Below are positions 23,066 to 35,401 of a DNA stretch of 64,000 nucleotides, in pieces. Location: assembly GCA_032622095.1 (NCBI GenBank), contig CP136064.1, forward strand, positions 40,511,912 to 40,575,911. The letters run 5' to 3'. Each line of letters begins with the position of its first letter. The stretch's first letter is position 1. The notes beneath the pieces were generated by a model that saw only the letters and a list, made by a program, of their open reading frames with translations, ran no database searches and was not told the origin of the DNA. The translations under genes and the position numbers were made by a program. The DNA comes from Siphonodentalium dalli. Lineage: Eukaryota > Mollusca > Scaphopoda > Gadilida > Siphonodentaliidae.

Positions 23066-23534
23066 GTAATTATTACGCCCCTCGGGTGTATTCTGGTGTA
23101 TACATTATTGTATCGCATGGGTGCATGGACGCTTTATTTATAGAAACGGGATTTTTTGGTACACACTAAACGTTGTAGTGCGACGCCGAGGTCGACAAAT
23201 TGCAGTAGGTCCACTATTTGCGGAGTCCATTTGCGGAAATATCGAATTCGCGGAGTTCCATTAAAATGGTCGAAATATGTTGATTTTAATGGGTGAACGG
23301 GTGGGCATATCTCAATTGATACGTATTTAAAAGAGGTTAGTCGGATACAGCCGAGTCAGCCACCGGTTCGTTAATTAGGTGCTGATCGGTGTGACAATTT
23401 GCAGTAGGTCTCTATTTGCGGAGATCCCCGAATTCGCGGAGTTCCCCTAAAATGGTCGAAATAGGTTTATTTTAATGAGTGAACGGGTGCGTATATATAT
23501 GTCAATTGATACGTATTTTAAACAAATAACGATC

Positions 23535-23567
<33 letters not shown>

Positions 23568-23735
23568 AATACGGAACAAGTCTTGCGACTTTTCGTCCCA
23601 AGAACATTATTTGCAATGTTTGTTTACAAATATATGTATCGTCATTCGATATTTTCTTGTGAGTCACTTGAACATATTACTTGCCGTCGAACTCGTCTAT
23701 ATCTATATTTACGAATGTCTGTCTGTGTTCTATAG
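23066..23735 (-). mobile_element. 3' end of the CR1-like LINE, reverse orientation, with duplicated 3' UTR
   Basis: Read on the minus strand, 23735 to 23530 matches the 3' untranslated region at 2450-2620 and 38900-39060, including the (ATC)n/(GAT)n tract (23537-23567 here). The part from 23520 down to 23080 matches 39060-39325. A block containing TTTGCGGAG and AATGGTCGAAATA is present twice (about 23200-23340 and 23395-23540), so the UTR is tandemly duplicated. Confidence 0.8.
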
Positions 23736-23744
23736 AAACTCACA

Positions 23745-25085
23745 GAGGACCATCTAGGTGGCACCAAAGGGGTCTACTAGGGGTAACTTTTTACGAGAAA
23801 GATAATGGTGCGGGTTAGTATTTTCTAAAGTGACGCCGTTGTTGTCAGGGGCAGAACAAAATTTTTGTCGCCGATTGCAACGAAACTTATATATAATCAT
23901 CCCCATGATATAAGGAATCTGATGGTATGGTTTAAATATGTCAACAGTGGAGCCGTTCGAGTCAGGGATGCATGGAAGGGGAGAGGGGCACCAAAATTGA
24001 TATAAACTAAGCGCCGATGGACCATCTAGATGGCACCAACAGGTCTACTAGGGATATCTTTTTGCAAGAAAGATAATGGTGCGGCTTATAATTTTCTAAA
24101 GTGACGCCGTTGATTGCCACGAAACTTTTATATAATCATTGCCATGATATGAGGAATCTAATGGTGTTGTTTAAATATGTCAAACGTGGCGCCATTCGCG
24201 TCAGTGATACACGGAAGGGGAGAGGGGCACCAAAATTGATAAAACTAATTTTAGCGCCGATTTTTACCAAATTGATATATGTTCTTCTCCGTGATAAAAG
24301 GAATGTAATTGTGCGATTTAAAGACTCCAAATTGCTGTCGTTTGGATGAAAAATTGTGGAAGGGGCACTCAATTTTAATGGGTTTAGTCGCCGGTTGCCA
24401 CCACATTTATACCTATCATCCACATGGTATGAGGAGTCTAATGGTGTGGCTTAATTCTGTCAAAAGTGGCGTCATTCGAGTCAGGGTTGAACTGAAAGGC
24501 AGAGAGGCACCAAAATTGATACGCAATAATTTTAGCGCCAATTTCCACCAAAGTGATACGCATTCTTATCCATAATACAAGGAGTCTGATCGTGTGATTT
24601 AAAGACGCCATGTTGGTGCTGTTTGGGTGCGAGATGGGGTTAGTGTACACTAATGATCAACATTGGTTTAGTCGCCGATTAGTACCAAACTTATCAGTAA
24701 TCATCTCCATGATATTAGGAGTCTAAGTGTGTGGTTTAAGGATGTCACAAGTGGGGCCATTCGAGTCAGGACGCATATAGGGTGAGAGGAACACAACAAA
24801 GATGAACAATATGTTAAGCGCCGATTTCCACCAGATTGATATATATTATCCGTGATACGAGAAATCTAATCGTTTGGTTTAGATACGCCAAATTGGTGCC
24901 GTTTTGGATGAGAGATAAGGGGGCCCTAAATTGTATACGAATTAATATACTCGCCAATGTCATACAAAAACTTATACAATATCATCCACACGGTATGAGG
25001 AGTCTAATGGGGTGGCTTAAAGCTGTCAAAAGTGGCGTCATTCGAGTCAGGGGTGCACTGAAAGGGAGAGGGCTCCAACAATAAA
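23745..25085. repeat. degenerate satellite, period about 240-285 bp, five copies
   Basis: The phrase CATTCGAGTCAGGG recurs near 23957, 24195, 24474, 24755 and 25040. It is followed by GAAAGGGAGAGGGGCACCAA-like text and preceded by CATGATATGAGGAGTCTAAT. A secondary half-unit (GATACGCATTCTTATCCATA type) alternates with it. Copies are about 70-85% alike by eye. Confidence 0.8.
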
Positions 25086-26284
25086 CATTTGAAGGATGGT
25101 TTTACATACCTGGCGACCACTCTTCGACAACATTGTACAATCTTCAAAAAATCGCAAGGCAGTGAAACTGATGAGGCTATGGGCTTCGCCCCACCCAATT
25201 TCGAGCGACTCACGCCACGCACCACTAAGGCATATGACACCACAAAACAATAGACACATCACCAATCACTGGACCTAGCTGGCAATCGGAATTGAAATAA
25301 GCACATTGCTATCGAATCAACAAACAACGGTCCTAATAACGAAGAATCAATATGCCAAACATTTCAGATAGCACCCCCCATTGATCTAGACAAGAAAAGG
25401 TAAATTCGAAGACAGATTCTTAGTCCAGCTCAGTTAGTACATGCTCATACCATATAACAATGTGTACATGCATATCCATTTTTGAGGCATAATTATGCCA
25501 GCTACTAGACGTGTGCATCTATATTGCATATTGCAAGCACGTTGGCCAAACTAGAACAAGGTGTGTGCTATTGGAACAATCATAGCTGACACAGGGTGTC
25601 CAGGTTCAAATTGCCATTAATCCACGCAGGAACGTGCATCGATTGTGATATGTTTACTTTTTAGGTAACTATATAGCTGTTCAAGATATTGGTTGAGGTA
25701 ATGTGGCTGGAAGCTACTAATATAGTGTTCATTGATGAACACATTTATGGTATATTGTGACCGGCCGCTTATCTGCCGCATGAACACATATATTCCTCAA
25801 ATTGTTCACAGCAGGTACAGCATATCGGAAATTAATACACGTGGACTTACTGTTCTTGTGGCTTATGTTGTAAATGCTATACAATATCCTTGCTGTCTTT
25901 CCAAACATTAGCGTAGCAGCTGAAATGAGTGGATCAGAAGACCAACTTTAATGGATGGGGTGCTATATGAGTTCCTATTTCACCTGAAATTATATATATT
26001 GCCAATGTCCAATATGCAGATAGGACACCTCCGTACATCAGGTAATTACACAAATTTGGTTAGTATATACGTGAACTAATTTCGTTCAAATTGCTGAGGC
26101 AGGACATTATTATGGTGTACACGATATATAAGTTGATCAGTCGAGTTATATTGTTTTACAGTGATGTTGGTACTCGTTTAAATACATAATATTGGAAACC
26201 AACTTGACCAAAGTAGTCTACATGTGACAAATGGGGCTTCAAAAAGTGTTTTAAATAAATTTGTTATTCTGGTGAATAGATAGT
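25086..26284. other. unassigned stretch
   Basis: No gene or clear repeat recognised. Confidence 0.4.
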
Positions 26285-26526
26285 TTAAAAGCACTCAATC
26301 CGACCAGACGCTCATAAGTTACTATTTCTTTGGCTTCGGGGGTAAAAAATATTTGATTCGAGTCGAGTTTTAGGAAATTTGATACCACATTTGACAGTGC
26401 ACATGTTAGCATTATTTTGTTGCAATTAATCGATTCTGATAACTAAAGCGTATTTTGAAGAAATATTGTTGTTGTTGTTGTATCTTGATGGTGTGGGGAC
26501 CGCCTGATCGGATTGGGTACCTTTAA
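26285..26526. mobile_element. complete TTAA-flanked MITE, about 240 bp
   Basis: TTAA lies at both ends (26285 and 26523). The termini AAGCACTCAATCCGACCAGA and CTGATCGGATTGGGTACCT are inverted. The inner left arm carries TTTCTTTGGCTTCGGGGGTA, and the right part has a (GTT)n tract. TTAA target choice is known for piggyBac and Kolobok-type transposons; no transposase is present. Confidence 0.82.
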
Positions 26527-27121
26527 CTCGTAGTTGTCATAAGTACAAAACATGACAGCTTCTTGGGAACTTGAAACAACCTTGCCCTAAAATAGAATTA
26601 TGGTCTGAACTGTCATTCGCATGTTCAACAATAAAAAATAAGTTCCATTTTGTTCTCAGCGCAAAATTTCACACCTTTGGTCTACGTTAATTTCTCCAAA
26701 CGTTAATTAGAGCTATAGTGGTCTAGTGCGGATTGGTCGTGATAAAAATTAATAGCTAAGACATTAGTGTATCCAACGATGTTACATTTCCCCACTCTAG
26801 ACCATAAATTTCAGTGGTATAACGGCAGTTAAAACTTAAAAAAATTGATTTACTCAAAATCATAAAAAGTGCACTTAGGACAGATTGGAACGCAGGTCGC
26901 GAATTGTTAGTGATGACCAATTAGTATAATTTAAAAATTTGTAAAAGTTTCATTGTATTGACCCCAGTATATGCATGCCGATATAGTCCAGATGCCTGTA
27001 CGGCCATCATAAATGCATAACGTTCACGCTTGTATATCGGTTAAAACTGTTAAATACTGTATAGGATTCTGTCGCCTAGACAGCGGCGGTCTTATATTTC
27101 GATTCTGAGTAGGTTTTTTCT
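26527..27121. other. unassigned stretch
   Basis: No gene or clear repeat recognised. Confidence 0.35.
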
Positions 27122-27154
27122 GTGAATTCGAAATTCGATCCGTGGTTTATCATT

Positions 27155-27307
27155 ATGCATGTACTACTAGCCTTCGTAATCTTTACCATATTGGACCCTG
27201 TGACATGCAACACATATTACGACGAATCGTGGAGTGTTCTAATCGTGTACTGTATAGTGGACTATGCCTATATATTTTGTTTGCATAATGTATATATCAA
27301 ACAGTAA
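27155..27307 (+). CDS. possible secretory leader exon or short hydrophobic ORF, unidentified
   Basis: From the ATG at 27155 the frame reads MHVLLAFVIFTILDPVTC, like a signal peptide, then NTYYDESW and a second hydrophobic stretch before a stop. About 130 bases on, TTTAATTTCACAG at 27434-27446 could be an acceptor opening a frame KCVECELW. Cysteine content there hints at another small secreted protein, but no donor, further cysteines or domain end can be shown. It may well be chance. Confidence 0.15.
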   Translation: MHVLLAFVIFTILDPVTCNTYYDESWSVLIVYCIVDYAYIFCLHNVYIKQ

Positions 27308-28200
27308 TGCATACTGCCACACGTTTGGCAAACAGCTGCCGTTGAAGCACATGCAAAATTGTTGTTCAAAATCAATAGTATGTTCATGACGCTGAGAAAA
27401 ACCTGAGTTCGCGGAATTAATGAGCGTATTTAATTTCACAGAAATGTGTCGAATGTGAACTGTGGCATAGAGTTAGCAGACGACCGTATACAATTGTATT
27501 ACCCGGATTATATCATTCCAAGACACACATCCGTCTCAGACAGTTTTCGTCTGCTTCCGTCTAAATTACGATTCGGCAACTGACTTCTCATGTGAGTTAA
27601 ATTTAACTTATATAGTTTTTCACTCAAAATAGACATGTGGTTTGTAGAAACATTTTATCAGATGTGTTGTGCATTACAATAAAGAAAGCAGATATATAAA
27701 ATTCCGATTTTCTCAGAGTATTGTACTATTGTATGAAAACTTGCTCTGTCATCATTTTGTGAATTCGCTGGCTGTTATTTTAGATGGTTATTGGGTACAA
27801 TTACTGCTTTACCAACATGGATTTTATAGCTCTCAGATAACGAAATGTCGCACATTGAACCATTATAATGTACACAAAACTGTTATTGTGATTTGTCAAC
27901 AAACATCGTTAATCGTGTAGTAAGTTCAAATATTTTCAGAATATTTTCCAATGCTTTGACCTTTTCCAATGTTTACAGTCAAGTTTTTATTGAACTTTGG
28001 TAATCATATTGGACTAATTGGACTTGCATTTTGTATAAATATAACAATGGTTTTGGCATGTGGAAACCTCATTATCAGAGAGTTATAACTTATTAATAAT
28101 GAATATAAGAACATAGTCCATCTATTTTGTTCATATAATGTTGATGATAGTTGTTTTACAGATTTTTTTTATTTCGCATGAACCAACTTCGCTGGCCTTG
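27308..28200. other. unassigned stretch
   Basis: No gene or clear repeat recognised beyond the doubtful acceptor near 27446. Confidence 0.35.
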
Positions 28201-28214
28201 TGTCTCTTTAAATG

Positions 28215-28310
28215 TACCTGATTGCACATGTTCCCAGAATTTTTTTCACACAACCCAATCAGGTCAATTTATGTTCTGGGGACATGTGACTGATTGCAAA
28301 TAGTTTTACT
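28215..28310. repeat. short inverted repeat
   Basis: CACATGTTCCCAGAA and TTCTGGGGACATGTG pair, with TGATTGCA outside each arm. Possibly a small hairpin element. Confidence 0.55.
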
Positions 28311-28584
28311 CACACGGTAATGTTGTCGTTTAATTTGAAAATGGCTTACAGACACTGTGCACGACTGCATTGACCTCTTAATTCATAGTTAATTCAGGAT
28401 CCATTTATGTAAGATAGACAAGTCGTGGTCTTATTAGCAATTATAGATTATTTCAATTTAAAGTTAATTATTACTATATATAATATGTCCCATTCGAATT
28501 GTCACGTTCCATGCAACACCAAAATTAGTAAGAGGCTATTTTGGAAACATCCATGCACACGCAAACAAGCTTGCAAATAGTACG

Positions 28585-28690
28585 TGTGTCTGTCATTTGC
28601 AGAATGAGGTCGCCAGAGGGTGAATTTAGTAATGCTACAGCGGGCTAGCATCACCAAATTCACACTCTGGGACCACATTCTGCTTAGGCC
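28585..28690. repeat. hairpin related to those in the 1.13-kb duplication
   Basis: GCAGAATGAGGTCGCCAGAG, then GGGTGAATTTAGT, pairs with CAAATTCACACTCTGGGACC, then ACATTCTGC. Two similar hairpins lie at about 29872-29965 and 31014-31105, so it is a dispersed foldback unit. Confidence 0.7.
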
Positions 28691-28849
28691 TCATCTTCTG
28701 GGAAGTATCTATAGTCTCAAATTAACATTGTTTTTGTTACTTTTTTGCCGGAAGTTTCTATAAGTATAACCCTTATTTGCAGAAGAAAACATGCATAATC
28801 AAGGTGACTATTATAAATGGGTGAACATCACCATCTTCACTGAAGAAAA

Positions 28850-29090
28850 AAAGTTAGTCAATATGGTTAACTCAGGTTAGTCAACGGTTTGTCCACAGGA
28901 CAACTAACATAGCTTAGTCATATTGACTAAGGCAGACAATTAGTCACAATGAATGGGGTGATTTTAGTCATAATTATAACGACTAAGAAATTGTTAGTCA
29001 ATGTGACTAATTAGGCCATTGGACTATACAATTGCTTTAGTCAAAATGACCAGAATTGAGTCATGACTAACTTTTCTGAGTAACTAGGAA
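28850..29090. repeat. cluster of TTAGTCA / TGACTAA words
   Basis: About a dozen copies of TTAGTCA or TGACTAA lie within 240 bp, several as inverted pairs such as CTTAGTCATATTGACTAAG and GTTAGTCAATGTGACTAAT. Further groups lie at about 29678-29790 and 30812-30930. It may be a degenerate palindromic repeat; the word also resembles AP-1/bZIP sites. Confidence 0.7.
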
Positions 29091-29430
29091 TGTGAGCATG
29101 TAATTCGGTTGAAATTGTGTGCAAATTATTTCAACACTCAACCAGATGATATATTATCCAGAATCATGAGACCGAACTGAAAGCAGGACACACTTTCCAT
29201 CCATTTTCTAAAACACTGATTTCAATACTGGTCTGTTGAGAGTTATAGCAATAGTGTTAGTGGTATAGGTCTGTTTAACTAGTGTATTTTTCTGAGATGT
29301 CTGTGGCGTCATGGAACAGGTATGAAAAAGCCATAGTATGATCTAACAATTAAACAGATCATATGTATATTAACCTTTACAAATATCAAGTTTAAAATAA
29401 GATTATCCAATATCCACATTTTATACTTTT

Positions 29431-30560
29431 TACTCTACTTATACTTTTTACTCTTACTACTTAGTTTCTTAAAAAACCCATCAACTTGGGGTGCTCCTCA
29501 CACATAGGAGGGATCTCCACAACAACTGAACATGGAATAAGAACCTTTATTATATAATCCTATCACATTCGTTCAATTATAGATCCAATAAAACTGCGAT
29601 GCAGTGGAAATTGAATATTTAGCAATGAATATTAAGCATAATTTAAGGCCGTCTTGAAATTAGAGTTATCATTGGTGTAACTTAGTCACTGTGACTAACA
29701 CCAGAGATAGAGATAGAGACTCACTGAAAGGTGTGGGTTAGTCAAAGTTAGTCCAAATGCTTGTGACTAACCCTAAGTTAGTCATATTGATCCGATTGTT
29801 TTCCTCAGTGCTCAACTGAGGAAATTCAATCTGATCCTATAGTTCTCACATAGCAGTTGAGGCCTAAGCAGACTGAGGTTCGCATAGGGTGAATTTGGTT
29901 ACGATGGCCCGCCATGCGAAATAGCGTCACTAAATTCACCCTCTGGGGGACCTCATTCTGCAAATGACAGGCACGCTATTTGCAGGATTGCACGCAGAGC
30001 TGGAAAATTTGCCTGGCATAAATTATGGCTATCTGCCAATTGCACTATTTTCAGTCTGATTTAAACAATATTTATTTGCCCCAATTAATATTACATTTAT
30101 GATGAACAACATTTTGATGATGTAAACATGAGTAGGAAAGGGGAAGAGGATCTAGCAGCAAGCATATATCTGCTTTTGTTGAGCTATCTCCTCAGACAAG
30201 TAGAAAGATTGTAGAAATCAAGAAAGCGCGAATGGCAAGTGGCCGAGTTCGAGAAACAATATAGTTTAAAGAAATAGTCGCAATTCCCCGCACTTTGGTA
30301 TCATTTATGCTTTTTCGAGTTCCCCCCCGACCCTCTAACATCGAAAACAAAGCCCATAGTAAACGATTATTCTGTTCCGTCATTTCATGATGGTATATTC
30401 ATATTATGATGTACAGACCGAGCCTCATTCTATAATCGACTATACGTCAGAAGACAGTCTTGGACTAACTAGTTTTGAATGGTATGTATAACATTCCAAT
30501 GAAATGGCTCGCAGAGTTGACAGAGATGGGGAGGTATCTGGATATTTATCAGACTGCAAA
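29431..30560. repeat. 1.13-kb tandem duplication, copy 1
   Basis: It starts TACTCTACTTATACTTTTTA and ends TTATCAGACTGCAAA. It is followed directly by the second copy. It contains a TTAGTCA group and a hairpin near 29872-29965. No coding frame of note. Confidence 0.95.
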
Positions 30561-31703
30561 TACTCTACTTATACTTTTTACTCTTACTACTTAGTTTCTT
30601 AATGTAACCCATCAACTTGGGGTGCTCCTCACACATAGGAGGGATCTCCACAACAACTGAACATGGAATAAGAACCTTTATTATATAATCCTATCACATT
30701 CGTTCAATTATAGATCCAATAAAACTGCGATGCAATGGAAATTGAATATTTAGCAATGAATATTAAGCATAATTTAAGGCCGTCTTGAAATTAGAGTTAT
30801 CATTGGTGTAACTTAGTCACTGTGACTAACACCAGAGATAGAGATAGTGACTCACTGAAAGGTGTGGGTTAGTCAAAGTTAGTCCAAATGCTTGTGACTA
30901 ACGACTCACTAACCCTAAGTTAGTCATATTGATCCGATTGTTTTCCTCAGTGCTCAACTGGGGAAATTCAATCTGATCCTATAGTTCTCACATAGCAGTT
31001 GAGGCCTAAAACAGAATGAGGTTCGCATAGGGTGAATTTGGTTACGATAGCCCGCCATGCAAAAAAACGTCACTAAATTCACCCTCTGGGGGACCTCATT
31101 CTGCAAATGACAGGCACACTATTTGCAGGATTGCACGCAGAGCTGGAAAATTTGCCTGGCATAAATTATGGCTACCTGCCAATTGCACAATTTTCAGTCT
31201 GATTTAAACAATATTTATTTGCCCCAATTAATATTACATTTATGATGAACAACATTTTGATGATGGAAACATGAGTAGGAAAGGGGAAGAGGATCTAGCA
31301 GCAAGCATATATCTGCTTTTGTTGAGCTTTCTCCTCAGACAAGTAGAAAGATTGTATAAATCAAGATAGCGCGAATGGCAAGTGGCCGAGTTCGAGAAAC
31401 AATATAGTTTAAAGAGATAGTCGCAATTCCCCGCACTTTGGTATCATTTATGCTTTTTCGAGTTCCCCCCGACCCTCTAACATCGAAAACAAAGCCCATA
31501 GTAAACGATTATTCTGTTCCGTCATTTCATGATGGTATTTTCATGTTATGATGTACAGACCGAGCCTCATTCTATAATCGACTATACGTCAGAAGACAGT
31601 CTTGGACTAACTAGTTTTGAATGGTATGTATAACATTCCAATGAAATGGCTCGCAGACTTGACAGAGATGGGGAGGTATCTGGATATTTATCAGACTGCA
31701 AAT
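30561..31703. repeat. 1.13-kb tandem duplication, copy 2
   Basis: Matches copy 1 at offset 1130 with scattered substitutions and a small insertion near 30901 (a partial repeat of ACTCACTAACCC). Roughly 97-98% identical by eye. Confidence 0.95.
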
Positions 31704-31783
31704 TTGAGAGGTGAATTTGTATGAGTTATTATAGAGGTACTCCCCTATATTACATCTATAATAACTGATAAAAAATGCAGTCA

Positions 31784-31856
31784 TGTTTATCACCCATCAT
31801 TTTTGACGGGAAATCCCATATTGTCCGTCAAAGTGACGGGTGACAAACATGACATG
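31784..31856. repeat. small foldback
   Basis: TCATGTTTATCACCCATCAT and TTTTGACGG pair with CCGTCAAAGTGACGGGTGAC and AAACATGA. Confidence 0.8.
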
Positions 31857-31882
31857 CATGAACATCGTGTGACGAATTAGTT

Positions 31883-32200
31883 TAAAGGTACTCAATCCGA
31901 TAAAACTCCTCTCAATTACTATTTCAATGGCTTCGGGGGTCAAAAATATTTGATTCGAGGAAGTCACCCATCAAAGCTCAGATTTGTTAGATATCGATTT
32001 TAGAAATCTATTATTTTTCATAATCGGGAATTCTTTCTGGCCCAGAAGACAGTCAAAATTTCGTTATTATTACCACTTGATTATAGAGTTATCCATCCTT
32101 GTCTGTTTGAATAGAGTTTTGGCGTAAAATCTCGAGCAGGTTACCAAATTGACGGCAGTTATTAGTACTCATTCGTCTTTAGAGAAGGTGCCCAGCTCAT
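31883..32200. repeat. half of a palindromic TTAA-family element
   Basis: TTTAAAGGTACTCAATCCGA is followed by ATTACTATTTCAATGGCTTC, a CCCATCAAAGCTCAGA phrase and AGAGTTATCCATCC. These match one arm of 40019-40412, but with the terminus of the 26285 family. Confidence 0.7.
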
Positions 32201-32205
32201 TATAT

Positions 32206-32800
32206 CAACAAGAAAACCATAATCAGAAATGGTAACGCCCTCAAGATCATATTATTAGCCATAAATATAAATTATAATATAAAATATATTGGTTACATGA
32301 ATTCACCGCCTCAGAATTCCGTTAAAACAACTAATCCTTCGAATTATTACAAACAACTACGGCTTATTACTGCAGGTTTCTCATTCACCACACCAGAAAG
32401 CTTCTAAATGCGGATCAAAATCGGAGGTATTGTGTTCCCGCCAAGAGTGCATGGTTCAGCCATTGTTCATATCTAAACATCGAAAGCAATTAACGCGGTC
32501 ATAATTGTTACATACTGCAACTATAAGACATCCAGCGGATACACACCCCACGAAAACCCGAAATGTGTTGTCCTGCGAGAAATCCCATCGCTATAGCTCA
32601 ATTTGACACGGCCAGATTAGTCTTCCTACAATATCCATAAACAAGATAATATATTATATACCCATGATTTTAATTATAGAATATAAAATATATTGGTTTC
32701 GCGAATGACCAACTCAGATTTCCGTTAAAATAACAATAACAACCAGCACCTAATTAACGAACCGACGGCCGACTCGGCCGTCTCCGATCACAACCATCAG
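32206..32800 (+). mobile_element. composite repeat copy without RT part
   Basis: The first block (AGAAAACCATAATCAGAAAT) runs to TTCCTACAATATCC, then switches to a different end (ATAATATATTATATACCCAT... AACAACCAGCACCTAATTAA) shared with 60420-60560. The same CACCTAATTAACGAACCG end appears in reverse inside the LINE 3' end near 23370. Confidence 0.75.
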
Positions 32801-33978
32801 TGGGCTGCAGAACGAAAAATATCTATAAAAGTTGAAATATAAAACTTACAAATTATCATTTAAATTTCTGTTATTGGTAATTGACATAGCTTGTTACAAA
32901 CCAAAAATCAACATTATTGACATAATAATGTAAAGGACAATAAACGAAATTGAAACACCTTTGACCGGTGACCGGCCTCCTGATCGCGCAGTTCGACTTT
33001 TAAATAAACCGGGAGAAAAAAAATTCTATTTATAAAAGTCCCATCGCCGCATCGGCCCACATGTTTGTGTAATATTTGGCCAACAGTATACACGCGGGCG
33101 TGCTAATAAAAATATCGCATTGATGACCTTTGGGAAACGCGTTATATCTCAGGCTGTCTTGTGCCGAGGACTGAATATTGTAAGATGTACATCAGGACAT
33201 GGACGCAATCGGACATGGGGGTGATATATATAAAGCACTGTGCAGACATATACAGACAAACAATTGGCTTTTATATATAGATATATATATCTGCAATGCC
33301 ATAATAGATTGCACGATTAATTCTTGTCAGATATTAATTTGAAGGCTTATTTCGGGAAAATTTCAGTTGTATTATACCGTATTGAATCTGACCATTGCGT
33401 GTATATACTGGTTGCCTATCGGTGGTGCGCGTGCATTGTGTAAGTAGTTTGTCGTTCATATCCTACTGCACGTCATAGCTATCTGCGACAAATTGCATGA
33501 AATTGTCAAGACAAATTTGCATGATTCTTTTAATCGGGCTGTAAATTGGTTCAAGGAAGTTCTTAAGAAATACAAGAATAACGAAACGTATATCAGCACT
33601 TTGATTTAGTTGTCATAAAATATTATACGGATATCCATAACTCATTTATAACTTATAGTCTGGAATTTGCGAACGTAGACATACAGGCAACAACTTCCTG
33701 GTGTGTCAATCATGCATGCAGCTCACCGATTCGCACCTCTGTCACAGACAATCTATATATAGGGAACGTTAATATATTACACTGGCAAGTTTGTATGCGT
33801 GGCGTTTGACGTTTGTTGCAGGTATTTTCTCATAGAATATATGAATATATGAACGGCAACATGCATTATACAATGCCAAACTCCAGTTTGATACAACGCA
33901 TATATACCAAAGATAACGACATGAGAAGTGAAATTTCGGTAGCTCCACCAGCATGATTATTGTAACGGTGCTACTATA
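32801..33978. other. unassigned stretch
   Basis: No gene or clear repeat recognised. Confidence 0.4.
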
Positions 33979-34438
33979 TGTGACCCGCCATATCAAATCC
34001 AGTCGTAAGTCTGGATTTTTTTTACCCTGTGCCAATGCATTCTCTTATATATGCGAGTCGACCATAGGTCGCCTCGCATATATAAGAGAATGCATTGGCC
34101 TAACAATTTTTTACAATTTTAATAATTTGTTCTTGTATTCTTTAACAATTTTATAATTTCACCCATACAGAGCCCCAGACAAACATGAGCAGACGACACT
34201 TTTCTATATGCTTCTATATATGTGTGGGGCTCCCTGCAGGGTAATGAATGTTTTTTATTTTATGTCCTAAAAATTGTAAGAAACATTTATTTAAAAAAAA
34301 TGATAAAAAATTGTTAGGCCGATGCATTCTCTTATATATGCGAGGCGACCTATGGTCGACTCGCATATATAAGAGAATGCATTGGCACAGGGTAAACAAA
34401 ATCCCGACTTACGACTGGATTTGATATGGCGGGTCACA
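33979..34438. mobile_element. inverted-repeat element with a palindrome inside each arm
   Basis: Termini are TGTGACCCGCCATATCAAAT and its complement, with arms of roughly 125 bp. Each arm ends inward with the 70-bp palindrome core (34032-34101 and 34317-34386), bounded by ACCCTGTGCCAATGCATT. The centre (34102-34316) is AT-rich and non-coding. It shares the core with 9051-9213 and 12465-12977 but has different outer ends. Confidence 0.9.
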
Positions 34439-34451
34439 AATGACACATTGC

Positions 34452-34936
34452 TTTAAAGGCCCACCCAATTTTCGAACCCCCAGATTACATTATATAAAAT
34501 ATATGCCATATCATATACCATTTGAAAGAGGAAGATCCAAAACATTGTATTATCAACTCATCCGGTGTAATAAACTGTGGACATGTTGTTTTTGTTGAGT
34601 TGCCAACACGTTTTGTAATCTAGATTGCAGTAAAAAGAAGTATTATTTTCAATGCAGAGGTAATAACTCTATATATTAAAGATAGAATTCTTCCCTTTCC
34701 ATTGAAAAAGTTTTAATTCTGTTGCATTCTGGGAGACAAAGGGGGAAGTCATTCTATGATTTCAGCAGTTTTCTATTTCTCTGTGTGTATCTTAATTCTG
34801 AGACACAGATGTTTCAAATGGTGATGAATTATAGTATTTTAATCATATTTTATGGCATAGATTGTTATTAAAACAGTATATCGAGTCACTATAAAAAATA
34901 ATCGGTGACTCGAAAATTAAGTGGGCCTTTAAAACT
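34452..34936. mobile_element. TTAA-flanked MITE with AGGCCCAC termini
   Basis: TTTAAAGGCCCACCCAATTT followed by TCGAA at the left meets TCGAAAATTAAGTGGGCCTT followed by TAAA at the right, about 24 bp inverted. About 480 bp long with no coding capacity. Confidence 0.85.
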
Positions 34937-35401
34937 ACATGTATGATTTATACCTACATGCGTTATAGTTGCAGGCTATATATTTACAGGAGAATTTCGA
35001 TAGCATCACTATTAGTGGGACCACATAGTTTGTACTTCTCGTGTATAGTTAGCTGCATGTTGTACACGTGTATTTTATAAGCATGTTTGTATTCCTTTTT
35101 TGGCACATTGTAGCTTTCTATACCGAAATGACTGTAAAAGAATACCTGGTTAATTTGCCACTGTGTGAACGTACCCTTAAAAGGCGATGTTTCTGTGCGG
35201 TCGTCTGCTAAATTAATCTAAATTTATTACTGAACTAATGCGCGTGACATGCTATCCAGAGAACACAACAGTAAACAGTTCATACATGCCGCTTCACCGG
35301 TTGCTGCATAGTCAGTCTTCTCTGTGGAGGCTTGGCAAATAGTCCCACGCACATCCAGCATTTGTTAGGGAAATTACGGACTGTTGTAAACACAATTATA
35401 T
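34937..35401. other. unassigned stretch
   Basis: No gene or clear repeat recognised. Confidence 0.35.

Noticed and set aside
23475-23735. Poly-histidine protein
   Set aside because: The histidine run is an ATC/CAT microsatellite in a minus-strand LINE 3' UTR.
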